Source: Deltaproteobacteria bacterium HGW-Deltaproteobacteria-6 (GTDB lineage: Bacteria > Desulfobacterota > Syntrophia > Syntrophales > Smithellaceae). From it: 64,000 nt of DNA. A model generated the notes under the pieces. That model made no database searches. It saw only the letters and a program-made list of their open reading frames with translations, and was not told the origin of the DNA. The DNA is taken from contig PHAT01000004.1 of assembly GCA_002840435.1 (NCBI GenBank), positions 62,001 through 126,000 on the forward strand, written 5' to 3'. The position numbers and the translations under genes are program-made. How positions within the stretch are numbered: position 1 is the first letter of the stretch; the number at the start of each line of letters is the position of its first letter. Positions 36,647 to 44,034 of this stretch are shown one piece after another.

Positions 36647-37834
36647 ATGTCCGATTACAATAGCTCTTCGTTTGTTCCGATTCCGAAACTCGCGGGTTTT
36701 GCCATGGGGCTGTTTGCGGTCCAGACGTTCTGGGGATTTACCTGGGCCACTCTGCCCCTCTACCTGAAGGAACTCACCGGCTCGAATACGGCAACAGGCA
36801 TTATCATATCGACAACAGGAATCACCGGCCTGTTCTTTCCGATTTTCGCGGGCGCGGTATCCGACCGGATTAACACGCCGCTGGGCCGGCGCAGACCGCT
36901 GATCGTGGGGGGATGGATTCTGACCTGCATGATGGTCCTGCTCCTGATGCGGATTGATTCCCTCCTTGTGGCATTGCCCGTGATCGTTCTCGCCTACGCG
37001 GGATTCTTTCTCGCCATCGGCCCCTATTTCGCGCTTCTTCCCGATACGGTCCCCGTATCGCAGCGAAGTTTCGCCTCGGGCATCATGTTTCTTGTCGGGG
37101 GCATCGGGATGTTGAGCTACCTGATGTTTGCCGCCCGCCTGTGGGAAACGTCGCATACCCGTCCGTTTATCTGGGTTGTGATTGCAGTTGCCGTTTCCGT
37201 TGCCATCATGTCCTTCTCCGTGCGGGAGTCAAGGACGCCAGGCCCGACGACCCACTCAAACCTTCTAAAGGGACTTGCCGGCCAAAAAAATCTGCTGCGC
37301 TTCTTTGCCGGCATGACGCTGCAATGGATCGGCCTCTGGATGGTGAGCGCGTTTTTTGTCATCACCTGCATGGCGCTTTTCGGGCTGACCGTAGAACGTG
37401 CGGTCCAGGCGTTTTTTGCGATGAATGCTTCCTTTGTTTTCTTCGCGCTTCCCGCGGGGCTGTTGGCGCCCAGGCTGGGACTGAAAAAGACAACGATCCT
37501 CGGGGTGGCCACTCTGATCGTCTGTTTTTGTTGTATTCCTTTTATCAAATCGTATTCGACCCTGATTGTTTTTATGATCATCTCCGGCGCGGGATACGGG
37601 ACGGTACTGGCCGTATCTTACCCATTCTTCCTCAGCCTGATCCCGGAGGGCAATACCGCCTCGTTCGTCGGCCTCTATCATTCCTGTCAGAACGGGACGC
37701 TGCTCATCGGACCGGTCGTCGCCGGATTGATGATCGACCATTTCGGATACCTAACCCTTTTCTACGGAGCAGCCGCGATGCTGCTTGCGGGTATGGCGAT
37801 GTACCTGACTGTGAAAAAGAAGGCTGAAGACTGA
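36647..37834 (+). CDS. Major facilitator superfamily transporter
   Basis: A 395-residue inner-membrane carrier with about twelve hydrophobic segments. The MFS loop 2-3 motif appears as GAVSDRINTPLGRRRPLIVGG, the form typical of the SLC45/sugar-cation symporter-like branch; a repeat-half equivalent lies near GLLAPRLGLKKTTILG. The substrate is not identifiable. It is preceded by GAAAGG, and no partner genes are next to it. The cassette array begins about 520 bp downstream. Confidence 0.85.
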   Translation: MSDYNSSSFVPIPKLAGFAMGLFAVQTFWGFTWATLPLYLKELTGSNTATGIIISTTGITGLFFPIFAGAVSDRINTPLGRRRPLIVGGWILTCMMVLLLMRIDSLLVALPVIVLAYAGFFLAIGPYFALLPDTVPVSQRSFASGIMFLVGGIGMLSYLMFAARLWETSHTRPFIWVVIAVAVSVAIMSFSVRESRTPGPTTHSNLLKGLAGQKNLLRFFAGMTLQWIGLWMVSAFFVITCMALFGLTVERAVQAFFAMNASFVFFALPAGLLAPRLGLKKTTILGVATLIVCFCCIPFIKSYSTLIVFMIISGAGYGTVLAVSYPFFLSLIPEGNTASFVGLYHSCQNGTLLIGPVVAGLMIDHFGYLTLFYGAAAMLLAGMAMYLTVKKKAED

Positions 37835-38353
37835 AGGCCGAAGACTGGAGGCTGGAGGCCATTATATTCTTTGACATTTACTGAAGCCTGCGTTAATTAA
37901 TCAACCAGTCATAAGTACCAACTCACAAAAAAGATGTCTGCGGCAAAAAAATCTCCGGCGGGGCTACGGCTCATGATCAAACACGGCATGCAGAGACAGA
38001 CGAATTCAAATTTTACGGAACTTCTTTTAAGTAAGAGGAGAGCGACGGTTGTCACTTTCCTCTTTTTATTTCAGTCCAGCAATTATGGGTCCCCTGTGTT
38101 TTCAACGGATCTATAGGCTGTTTTTAGTTTGCGAACGGGAGAGGAAAAAGGGTGCAATGGAATGCCGGAATTGGTTTATTTTCCATGTTTACCCGTTTAA
38201 TATCGTAATAAGTGGAATTTGGTATGGATAATTGTAATAAGTGGAAAATAGAATGTCTGATTTTCCATGTTTTGTATCTTAATATCATAATAAGTGGAAA
38301 ATAGGGCCATCTATATGGTCTGATATGAGGGAACGTTTTCCGCTAATTACACT
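37835..38353. repeat. AT-rich region 5' of the cassette array with aataagtggaa repeats
   Basis: This 519-bp region has no supported gene. It contains two related ~39-bp elements, 38179-38217 and 38261-38299, which share ttttccatgttt, taatatc and taataagtggaa. A further taataagtggaaaatag copy lies between them near 38235. The spacing of the long copies is 82 bp. These could be protein-binding iterons, an attI-like or promoter region for the array, or decayed cassette ends. Confidence 0.5.
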
Positions 38354-38360
38354 GTTGGCT
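38354..38360 (+). other. 5' boundary (GTTGGCT core site) of cassette 1
   Basis: GTTGGCT, the exact complement of AGCCAAC, which opens the attC of the same cassette at 38884. This is the boundary heptamer that integron recombination between G and TT leaves at the 5' end of a cassette. No full attC precedes it, so this may be an attI-like junction or a truncated site. Confidence 0.7.
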
Positions 38361-38389
38361 TGAAATATATATTTGCAAAAGGGGTGAAC

Positions 38390-38884
38390 ATGGGTGCTAT
38401 AAAAGATTTAGTCGATTTGGTTTCGCAACTCTCCAGCAGTATGGATGATAGGAAGTTTGCTGCAGAACTTCGCCAAATTCAAGGCATGATAGGCGGAATT
38501 CAGTCCGAGCATGCGGCTATACACGAGAAACGCATTGCACTGATGACGGAGAATGAAAATCTGAGGCAAACTATATCTTCTTTGGAGCAAAAGATATCTG
38601 AACTTCAACGAGAAATAACGAATATAAGAAATATACCTGCGGATAAAATTGATAAACTTCCGGAAGACGCAGAAAAAATGCTTCTGTTCCTCGCTAAGAA
38701 TGAAGATCTTTCATCTGGTCTAATTGCGCTTGGTATTTCACTTGATCGTGTTCGCACTGAATATTGGCTCGAAGATCTATCAGATAAAGAGTTCGTCTAT
38801 TCATCATTGATAATGGAAGATGAAACTACATATTCCCTTGCTCAAAAAGGCAGAGAGTATTTGATAAAGAGAAATTTGATATAA
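38390..38884 (+). CDS. Cassette 1 protein: coiled coil plus winged-helix-like C-terminus
   Basis: A 164-residue hypothetical protein, the only gene of the first cassette. Residues ~35-95 are heptad-rich (HAAIHEKRIALMTENENLRQ, SLEQKISELQREITNIRN) and should form a coiled coil. Residues ~105-164 (MLLFLAKNEDLSSGLIALGI, TYSLAQKGREYLIKRN) look like a small winged-helix domain of the kind that ends DNA-binding or oligomerising proteins. No family was recognised. The ATG at 38390 follows GGGGTG, and the gene ends inside the R'' heptamer of attC1 (stop at 38882-38884). Composition is more AT-rich than the core genes around it. Confidence 0.75.
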   Translation: MGAIKDLVDLVSQLSSSMDDRKFAAELRQIQGMIGGIQSEHAAIHEKRIALMTENENLRQTISSLEQKISELQREITNIRNIPADKIDKLPEDAEKMLLFLAKNEDLSSGLIALGISLDRVRTEYWLEDLSDKEFVYSSLIMEDETTYSLAQKGREYLIKRNLI

Positions 38885-38939
38885 GCCAACAAGAACAATA
38901 CACCCGATCGCTACGCTCCGGCTGATTTTTTCGTTGGAC
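38884..38939 (+). other. attC site 1 (integron cassette recombination site)
   Basis: 56 bp from AGCCAAC to GTTGGAC. Inside are paired arms around the conserved core atcgctacgctccgg (cacccg against cggctg, one mismatch). AGCCAAC is the exact complement of the cassette 1 boundary at 38354, not of the GTTGGAC at its own 3' end, which belongs to cassette 2. This is the diagnostic arrangement for integron attC sites. Confidence 0.85.
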
Positions 38940-38953
38940 GAAAAGGACAATGA

Positions 38954-39451
38954 ATGGATATTAGCCACGACATAACCTATCAGTATGTAGCCCGTGTCAA
39001 GAAACACGATGATGAACTTGGTATAGTATTGAAGGGGCACCTACTTCTTGAACATGTCATGAATTTAATGATTGAGAAGGGATTTAAACAACCTCGCGCA
39101 ATCTTAAGCGATCATCGCTCTTACTCTTTCTCGGTAAAGGCACGCTTGCTCTTTGAGAGCAATGACCTGCCAGAGCATGTGTTCAACAACATTACCCGCC
39201 TTAATCGAATTAGGAATGAATTAGCCCACAAGCTCAACTTGGACGAAGCGAAAATTGATTTTTGTTACAGCAGAAATGACAAAGAAGGACAGAGAGAAAT
39301 AAACTTGAAACAAGTCGTGAAGAAAAATAGCAACCCCCTTAAAAGGTATTTGTACATGCTTGCATTCGGAACGTTATCACAAATACAAAGGGAGTTTTTT
39401 CAGCGATATGGAACTTATCCTCTATTCGAGAAAACCATTGAACTGAAATAA
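38954..39451 (+). CDS. Cassette 2 protein: HEPN-motif (MltR/DUF4145-like) protein
   Basis: A 165-residue all-helical protein. LKGHLLLEHVMNLMI near the N terminus and TRLNRIRNELAHKLN at ~81-95 match the layout of MltR/HEPN-like families. R87-N-x3-H92 fits the Rx4-6H signature of HEPN ribonucleases, including the polar residue after Arg. Active HEPN proteins cut RNA as toxins or in phage defence, whereas some family members are regulators, so the activity is a prediction. No antitoxin-like nucleotidyltransferase is in the same cassette. The start at 38954 follows AAAAGGACA. Confidence 0.72.
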   Translation: MDISHDITYQYVARVKKHDDELGIVLKGHLLLEHVMNLMIEKGFKQPRAILSDHRSYSFSVKARLLFESNDLPEHVFNNITRLNRIRNELAHKLNLDEAKIDFCYSRNDKEGQREINLKQVVKKNSNPLKRYLYMLAFGTLSQIQREFFQRYGTYPLFEKTIELK

Positions 39452-39524
39452 ATAATAATTTTCTGAATTAGGACCAACAAATCGGGAGAGAAGCTAAATT
39501 AGTAGGACTAAAATATTAATAATT

Positions 39525-39579
39525 GTCCAACAATTTGTTTGAGCCGATTGCTACGCTCCGGCTCAACTCTGCGTTATGT
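39525..39579 (+). other. attC site 2
   Basis: 55 bp from GTCCAAC (39525-39531) to GTTATGT (39573-39579). The inner arms ttgagccg and cggctcaa pair perfectly over 8 bp around attgctacgctc. GTCCAAC is the exact complement of the cassette 2 boundary GTTGGAC at 38933-38939. The core sequence is shared with attC1 and attC3. Confidence 0.88.
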
Positions 39580-39593
39580 AAAAGGATTAAAAT

Positions 39594-40181
39594 ATGAATA
39601 AATGGAGAATCCGCTGCAAAAAGGCACCCGATTCCGTTAGAAGAAGGCACCCCAATGGAGAAAGAAAGCGGATAAATCAAATAATTCAGTTTATTATAAT
39701 ACCAATAATAGTTGGTCTTGTTGGTGTATCTGGCACTTTAGGTGGGGTCATGATAGCCAACCGGCATTATGATCGCGTTGCACGGACGCAAGTTGCAATC
39801 AATATGGAAACATTTCTCTTCCAACAACGGCTGAAAGTGATAGAGAGAGCTGCAAATATATTTGGTAAAATTCCAGGAATAGAAGACATCTGGACAGAAT
39901 ATCTTCAGAACACTAAATTTGAAAAAAATGGTGTTTTCAAAGCGCCAGTTCCATTAGCAGAAAAACTAGCTGATTACCAAGGTGAATTTGATAGTGTAAT
40001 ATATTTAGCAAGTATATACTTTGGCCCAAAGACCAGAGCAGCCATTACTGCTTTAAGCAATGAAAAAGAGCCATGGTGGAAGAAAAAGAAAGAGAATAGA
40101 AATGCATTCATGGCTGCTTTAGTTGAAGAATTAGCACTTGGTATAAACCATATTCCAAAAACACTCAAAGAGGTTGAATAG
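39594..40181 (+). CDS. Cassette 3 protein: single-pass membrane protein of unknown function
   Basis: A 195-residue protein with a basic N terminus (RCKKAPDSVRRRHPNGERKR) and one hydrophobic segment at ~29-54 (FIIIPIIVGLVGVSGTLGGV). A soluble helical domain of about 140 residues follows. Orientation rules predict the N terminus inside. No known domain was recognised. It fills the third cassette; the stop is 4 bp before attC3. Composition is AT-rich, like the other cassette genes. Confidence 0.72.
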   Translation: MNKWRIRCKKAPDSVRRRHPNGERKRINQIIQFIIIPIIVGLVGVSGTLGGVMIANRHYDRVARTQVAINMETFLFQQRLKVIERAANIFGKIPGIEDIWTEYLQNTKFEKNGVFKAPVPLAEKLADYQGEFDSVIYLASIYFGPKTRAAITALSNEKEPWWKKKKENRNAFMAALVEELALGINHIPKTLKEVE

Positions 40182-40184
40182 AAT

Positions 40185-40240
40185 ACATAACAAAATCAAT
40201 ACACCCGATCGCTACGCTCCGGGTGATTTTTTCGTTAGCG
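40185..40240 (+). other. attC site 3
   Basis: 56 bp from ACATAAC (40185-40191) to GTTAGCG (40234-40240). ACATAAC is the exact complement of the cassette 3 boundary GTTATGT at 39573-39579. The inner arms are aatacacccg and cgggtgatt, complementary except for one extra A, which matches the extrahelical base expected in a folded attC strand. No CGCTAAC partner was found downstream, so the array seems to end here. Confidence 0.88.
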
Positions 40241-40302
40241 GTGAACGAGAGGGACGCCCGTAAAATAGTAAGTTCCGCGATTAAGAAGAGCGAAAAAACT
40301 GG

Positions 40303-40327
40303 ATTCCCGCCGTCGCGGGAATGACGA
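40303..40327. repeat. Short REP-like palindrome after the cassette array
   Basis: gattcccgccgtcgcgggaatgac forms a stem of cccgc and gcggg. It is a widespread type of intergenic repeat. It lies in the 220-bp spacer between attC3 and the next gene. Confidence 0.5.
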
Positions 40328-40402
40328 AGATAACGAAAGCGACAGAAATATAATGGGAACGACCGTCCCCTTTTTTCACTCAAAAATCAAAGGAGAAATG
40401 TC

Positions 40403-40783
40403 ATGAAAAAAACCATGCGAGTCCTGGCCGCGATGCTCTTTATTGGTTTATCGGCCAATACCGCCTGCGCTGGGTCGATGCAGTTGACCTTGGCCAACGA
40501 TTCACCAGATGTTTTGCTGGTTACTTATTGGATCGGCGGGACTGTATCGCCGACGCTTACTTTAGCTTCCGGAGGAGGCGCCAAGAGACGAATAGACAAC
40601 CCGACTGCGGCCGCAAGGGTTTGCTGGGGCACAACGCCCGCAGAACTTTCAGCCAATTGGTTTGGACGCGATGTCCCGTTATGGCAAAACGGCAAGCCCA
40701 CCGACAATACATGCCATTATAAAAAATGCACAGCCGATTGCTATGGAAAGACATATCGGTGGCATTGTGATTACGAAAAATGA
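40403..40783 (+). CDS. Small exported protein of unknown function
   Basis: A 126-residue protein with a clear signal peptide (MKKTMRV, hydrophobic core, cleavage near ACAG). The mature ~102 residues are beta-rich at first (MQLTLANDSPDVLLVTYWIGG) and end in a Cys-rich tail (CHYKKCTADCYGKTYRWHC) that could form disulfides. No family was recognised. AAAGGAG precedes the ATG. It overlaps nothing and is followed 10 bp later by the amidohydrolase gene, so the two may be cotranscribed. Confidence 0.68.
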   Translation: MKKTMRVLAAMLFIGLSANTACAGSMQLTLANDSPDVLLVTYWIGGTVSPTLTLASGGGAKRRIDNPTAAARVCWGTTPAELSANWFGRDVPLWQNGKPTDNTCHYKKCTADCYGKTYRWHCDYEK

Positions 40784-40793
40784 GGAGGACAGC

Positions 40794-41738
40794 ATGATCA
40801 TCGATTCCCATTACCACTATATGACCGGCATGAGCGAGAAAGCAGCGGCGGAGATGGTTGGAATGATCGCCCATGAAGCGAAAACAATGGGGATGAATCC
40901 GGATTATGACGCTCTGTTAAAAACCGCCGGGGAGAACTGGGGAGATCCGCTGGCGGACCGGCTCATCGACAGGATGGATGAAGGGGGCATTGACATCACC
41001 GTTGCCGTGAATGTGGACAACATACAAATTAAACCGTTAACTCCCGAAATCATGCAAAAGCAAAACCGGATGCTGGGCGAAGCGGTCCGAAGACATCCCG
41101 GTCGCATCATCGGCCTGGCGGGCATCGACCCGAGAAGGCCGGAAGCGGCGGAAATGGCCTGCGTCTGCCTGGAAGAGTATGGCCTGCGGGGCATTAAATA
41201 TCATCCGGATCACGGCTTTGACCCGGCGGGCCCTGAATCCTGCAAAGTTCTGGAAGTCCTGGCCAGACATCAAGGGATTCTTCTTTCCCACACCGGCCCG
41301 CTGATGCCCCGGGGACGCAGCAAATTTGCCGACCCCCTGATGCTTTGCGACATCGCCGTGGACTTTCCGGAAATAAAAGTGATTGCCGCCCACATGGGCG
41401 GTTACATCAACTGGCGGCCCTGGGCATCTCTGGCCGCCTATCAATCCAATATGCACGGAGACCTGGCGGTTTGGGACACGCTGGCCTATAAGAATTACGG
41501 CCTTTTCTGCCGACAGTTGCGAGAGGCAGTTGATCTGGCCGGTCCCACAAAAATTCTGTTCGGCTCCGATGCTCCCATTCAGACGCTTCTGTATCCGATT
41601 AAAACCATGATCGGGTTCATCCGGGACCTGCCGCAAAAAGCGCCGGCCGGCATTCACTTTACCGGGAAAGAAGTGGACCTGATGCTGGGCGGCAACGCCC
41701 GGGCGCTTTTCGGACTGGCGGATGCTTCCCCCCAATGA
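40794..41738 (+). CDS. Amidohydrolase-2 family protein (ACMSD-like TIM barrel)
   Basis: A 314-residue TIM-barrel hydrolase/decarboxylase. The first metal motif is IIDSHYHY, where the family normally has DxHxH. Further marks are GRIIGLAGIDPRRPEAAEM, GLRGIKYHPDHGFDP, the metal His in LLSHTGP, VIAAHMGG, and the catalytic Asp in ILFGSDAP. ACMSD relatives decarboxylate or hydrolyse aromatic acids. The substrate is unknown. The start at 40794 has GAGGAGGACAGC upstream; an earlier in-frame ATG (40662) lies inside the preceding gene. Confidence 0.85.
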   Translation: MIIDSHYHYMTGMSEKAAAEMVGMIAHEAKTMGMNPDYDALLKTAGENWGDPLADRLIDRMDEGGIDITVAVNVDNIQIKPLTPEIMQKQNRMLGEAVRRHPGRIIGLAGIDPRRPEAAEMACVCLEEYGLRGIKYHPDHGFDPAGPESCKVLEVLARHQGILLSHTGPLMPRGRSKFADPLMLCDIAVDFPEIKVIAAHMGGYINWRPWASLAAYQSNMHGDLAVWDTLAYKNYGLFCRQLREAVDLAGPTKILFGSDAPIQTLLYPIKTMIGFIRDLPQKAPAGIHFTGKEVDLMLGGNARALFGLADASPQ

Positions 41739-41780
41739 ATGACGGGACGAAAATCAGTTTCCGGACAGTAATTTCTGTTG

Positions 41781-41807
41781 CTGGGCCAATTTTGCAGATT
41801 GCCCCAG
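41781..41807. repeat. Hairpin A (TTTGCAG loop) upstream of the GNAT gene
   Basis: ctgggccaat and attgccccag pair with one mismatch around a tttgcag loop. The same loop and outer stem occur in hairpin B at 42384-42412, with different but compensating inner stem bases. Confidence 0.65.
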
Positions 41808-41909
41808 AGTGTTTTCCCAATTCTTGATTTGACTTACAGGTTTTTGCTTTATAGCAAGATCAAATAGAAGGTTTAATCAGAATGATTGAACCAGGAGGAC
41901 GAAGAACAA

Positions 41910-42332
41910 ATGGAAATCTCGGTTAAAAATGATTGTTTTAGGGTGAACTGGCAAACAGTATCGGAAACACTGAAGTCAGTCGGAATGGCCTACCATGAGC
42001 CTGAAAAGCACAGAAAAGCATTTGAAGCAAGTTACACAAAAGTTTTTTTGTATGACGCTGACAAATTAGTGGGCTTTGGTCGTGCTATTTCAGATGGCGC
42101 CTATCAGGCAGCAGTATATGACTGTGCTGTGGCTATAGAGTACCAGGGAAAAGGCATTGGTAGAATGATAATGGAAAACATTTTATCTAAACTGCAAGAT
42201 TGTAATGTCATCTTATACGCCTCTCTTGGCAAGGAAGGTTTCTACGAAAAACTAGGTTTTCGAAAGATGAAAACTGGAATGGCAAAATTTATAAAAAGTA
42301 AATCAATGCAAGAACGGGGTTTCACAGAGTAA
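41910..42332 (+). CDS. GNAT-family N-acetyltransferase
   Basis: A 140-residue single GNAT domain. The acetyl-CoA loop is YQGKGIGRMIMENIL, preceded by AAVYDCAVAIEY and followed by NVILYASLGKEGFYEKLGFRKM. The acceptor is unknown. The AGGAGG at 41892-41897 places the start at ATG 41910; an in-frame TTG at 41886 is upstream of that ribosome site. The gene is bracketed by two near-identical hairpins and lies in the accessory region. Confidence 0.85.
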   Translation: MEISVKNDCFRVNWQTVSETLKSVGMAYHEPEKHRKAFEASYTKVFLYDADKLVGFGRAISDGAYQAAVYDCAVAIEYQGKGIGRMIMENILSKLQDCNVILYASLGKEGFYEKLGFRKMKTGMAKFIKSKSMQERGFTE

Positions 42333-42383
42333 ATACTTATATAAATAAAAACGCCGAATCGGTTAGCCGGGTAATGAATTGTT

Positions 42384-42412
42384 GCTGGTTCAATTTTGCA
42401 GATTGAACCAGC
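42384..42412. repeat. Hairpin B (TTTGCAG loop) downstream of the GNAT gene
   Basis: gctggttcaat and attgaaccagc are perfectly complementary over 11 bp around tttgcag. It is a direct copy of hairpin A in outer stem and loop, with covarying inner pairs. It directly abuts the ammonium-transporter fragment. Confidence 0.7.
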
Positions 42413-42418
42413 AGACGG

Positions 42419-42664
42419 ATGGCTTGTCCTCGACGGCGGACTGGGCATTACGAAAGGCTTTCAGGACTCGCGGACTCCATCATTATTCACGCCTTCGGCA
42501 CTTACTTCGGGCTGGGACTGGCCATGGCGTTTACCAGAGAAGAACATCGGAATGTCGCCGTAACAAGCGATGATACCTCCGATCGTTTTTCCATGATCGG
42601 GTCGATGGTGTTATGGCTCTTCTGGCCAAGCTTCTGCAGTGCGGTCGTCCCTGCCGGGCAGTAA
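42419..42664 (+). pseudogene. Fragment of an Rh/Amt-type ammonium transporter
   Basis: Codons from about 42470 read SIIIHAFGTYFGLGLAMAF, then DTSDRFSMIGSMVLWLFWPSF. This is the central part of Rh-type ammonium channels, containing one of the twin pore-region His segments. Neither the N-terminal five helices nor the C-terminal half is present on either side, so it is a dead fragment of about 60 conserved residues. The rest of the ~560-bp gap (42333-42892) has no other recognisable gene. Confidence 0.75.
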
Positions 42665-42892
42665 AGCGTGCTGCACGGCATCTACCCCCTGTCATTGCGC
42701 GTCTTGCCGCGCCGGGATCTGGCAATCTTTCTTCTTTACCGGCAACTACCTGTTTCCCCCTGCATTGTTCCGAATAAGTTGTATTATGATGCCTCACATC
42801 ATCAAATAATTGCGAATCAGCAAAAAAAAGAAACAGGGCGCTGTTCTTAATATCTGCACGGGTTGGTCAAAATAATTTTGAAGGAGGTAATA

Positions 42893-43576
42893 ATGAAACG
42901 ATTATTATTTTTGACAATTTTTGTTTTCATCGGGTGTTATGTGGTTATTTTGCCGCCGACCGTTGAATCGGCCTGGGATGACAACGGTTCGGTTCTGCTC
43001 AAGGATTTCAAGGAATCCAGTCACGAAATGGAAATCAGCAAAGGCGCGCCTACGTCACCAACAGTTCAACCATTTTTAAATAATCGCGATTGGATTCTGG
43101 TCAGAAATCTTGAATATTCTATTGGGAATTCAGGCGTCAAAATTTCCGTACCCAAAGGTTTTGTGACAGATTTTGCCAGTGTGCCACGAATTTTATGGCC
43201 GATACTGTCACCATATGAAAATTACAGCAGAGCAGCAATAGTCCATGATTATCTTTACTGGACGCAGAAATGTACGCGTAAACAAGCAGATAATATTTTT
43301 CTAATGGCCATGAAAGAAAGCAGCGTTTCTAAACGAAAATGTTACACCGTTTATCAAGGGGTCAGGAAAGGCGGCGAACCGGCATGGAACTCAAATAAGA
43401 AAGAAAGAGAAGCAGGACTGCCTAAGATAATTCCACCCCATCGTCTGGATTTTCCTGATAATGTAGATTGGAAAGAATACAGAAGAATATTATTTAATGA
43501 TGGCGTCAGAGATCCTTTGTTAGACGAAACTCCGGCATACTGCGCGTTTGGTAACTCGACAGATGTGCCAAAATAG
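42893..43576 (+). CDS. DUF1353 protein with signal peptide
   Basis: A 227-residue protein. The first ~28 residues are a signal peptide (MKRLLFLTIFVFIGCYVVIL). The core shows the DUF1353 pattern VPKGFVTDFASVPRILWPI followed by SRAAIVHDYLYW and ADNIFLMAMKE, with conserved Asp, His and Tyr residues. DUF1353 proteins are often phage or prophage encoded and their function is unknown. Here the domain appears exported, which is unusual. The ATG at 42893 follows AAGGAGGTAATA. Composition is AT-rich, like the neighbouring accessory genes. Confidence 0.78.
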   Translation: MKRLLFLTIFVFIGCYVVILPPTVESAWDDNGSVLLKDFKESSHEMEISKGAPTSPTVQPFLNNRDWILVRNLEYSIGNSGVKISVPKGFVTDFASVPRILWPILSPYENYSRAAIVHDYLYWTQKCTRKQADNIFLMAMKESSVSKRKCYTVYQGVRKGGEPAWNSNKKEREAGLPKIIPPHRLDFPDNVDWKEYRRILFNDGVRDPLLDETPAYCAFGNSTDVPK

Positions 43577-43601
43577 AAGAGGTCATGCGCAGGCAACAGG
43601 A

Positions 43602-43632
43602 CGCCCTTAGAATTCTAAGGGCGTTCTATCAT
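43602..43632 (+). terminator. Intrinsic terminator-like hairpin after the DUF1353 gene
   Basis: gacgcccttagaattctaagggcgttct contains acgcccttagaa and its exact complement ttctaagggcgt, a 12-bp perfect stem with essentially no loop. It is followed by a weak T-rich stretch. It may work as a terminator or as a symmetric protein site. Confidence 0.5.
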
Positions 43633-43791
43633 CCAACATCAACCATAAAGTAAAAAGCGTCCTCCTCTTGCAAAACCGTGAGATGAAGATTATCTTATGG
43701 ATAAGGAATAAAAACAGCGCCGGGATGCATTAATATTCGGGCCGGATTATTCCGATCATAAAGATAAGCAGACGAAAGGAGGAAATAAATC

Positions 43792-44034
43792 ATGCCGGTG
43801 ACCCCGCACAAAACGCACGATACTCCCTCCACGTCGTTTCACATCATCATTATGTTATCGGCCTGGGGATTTGTGCTGGTGGTTGTTTCCTTCCTGTTTC
43901 TCTGGCTCGGTCACCTTCTGGATGAACTGCTGGACACCAAACCGATATTCATGCTGGGTTTGTTTCTGCTGGGCATTGTCGGCTGCTTTATTGAACTGTT
44001 TGAAGAAGCCTGGCAAGTCCTGAAGGGAAAATAA
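43792..44034 (+). CDS. Small two-helix membrane protein (AtpZ/AtpI-like)
   Basis: An 80-residue protein with two hydrophobic segments (MLSAWGFVLVVVSFLFLWLG and FMLGLFLLGIVGCFIELFEE) joined by HLLDELLDTKPI. This xxLDxxLxTKP loop is typical of AtpZ/AtpI-type proteins associated with F-type ATP synthases. No atp gene is nearby, so the role here is uncertain. GAAAGGAGGAAATAAATC precedes the ATG. Confidence 0.68.
   Translation: MPVTPHKTHDTPSTSFHIIIMLSAWGFVLVVVSFLFLWLGHLLDELLDTKPIFMLGLFLLGIVGCFIELFEEAWQVLKGK

Noticed and set aside
37934-38231. Two overlapping short open frames before the cassette array
   Set aside because: They lack ribosome sites and recognisable domains, and the second covers the aataagtggaa repeats.
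40234-40794. A fourth integron cassette carrying the small exported protein
   Set aside because: The boundary GTTAGCG would need a downstream CGCTAAC-started attC. None was found before or after the amidohydrolase gene.
42531-42797. Minus-strand 88-codon frame over the transporter fragment
   Set aside because: Arg-rich sequence without any family; antisense to the recognisable ammonium-transporter remnant.
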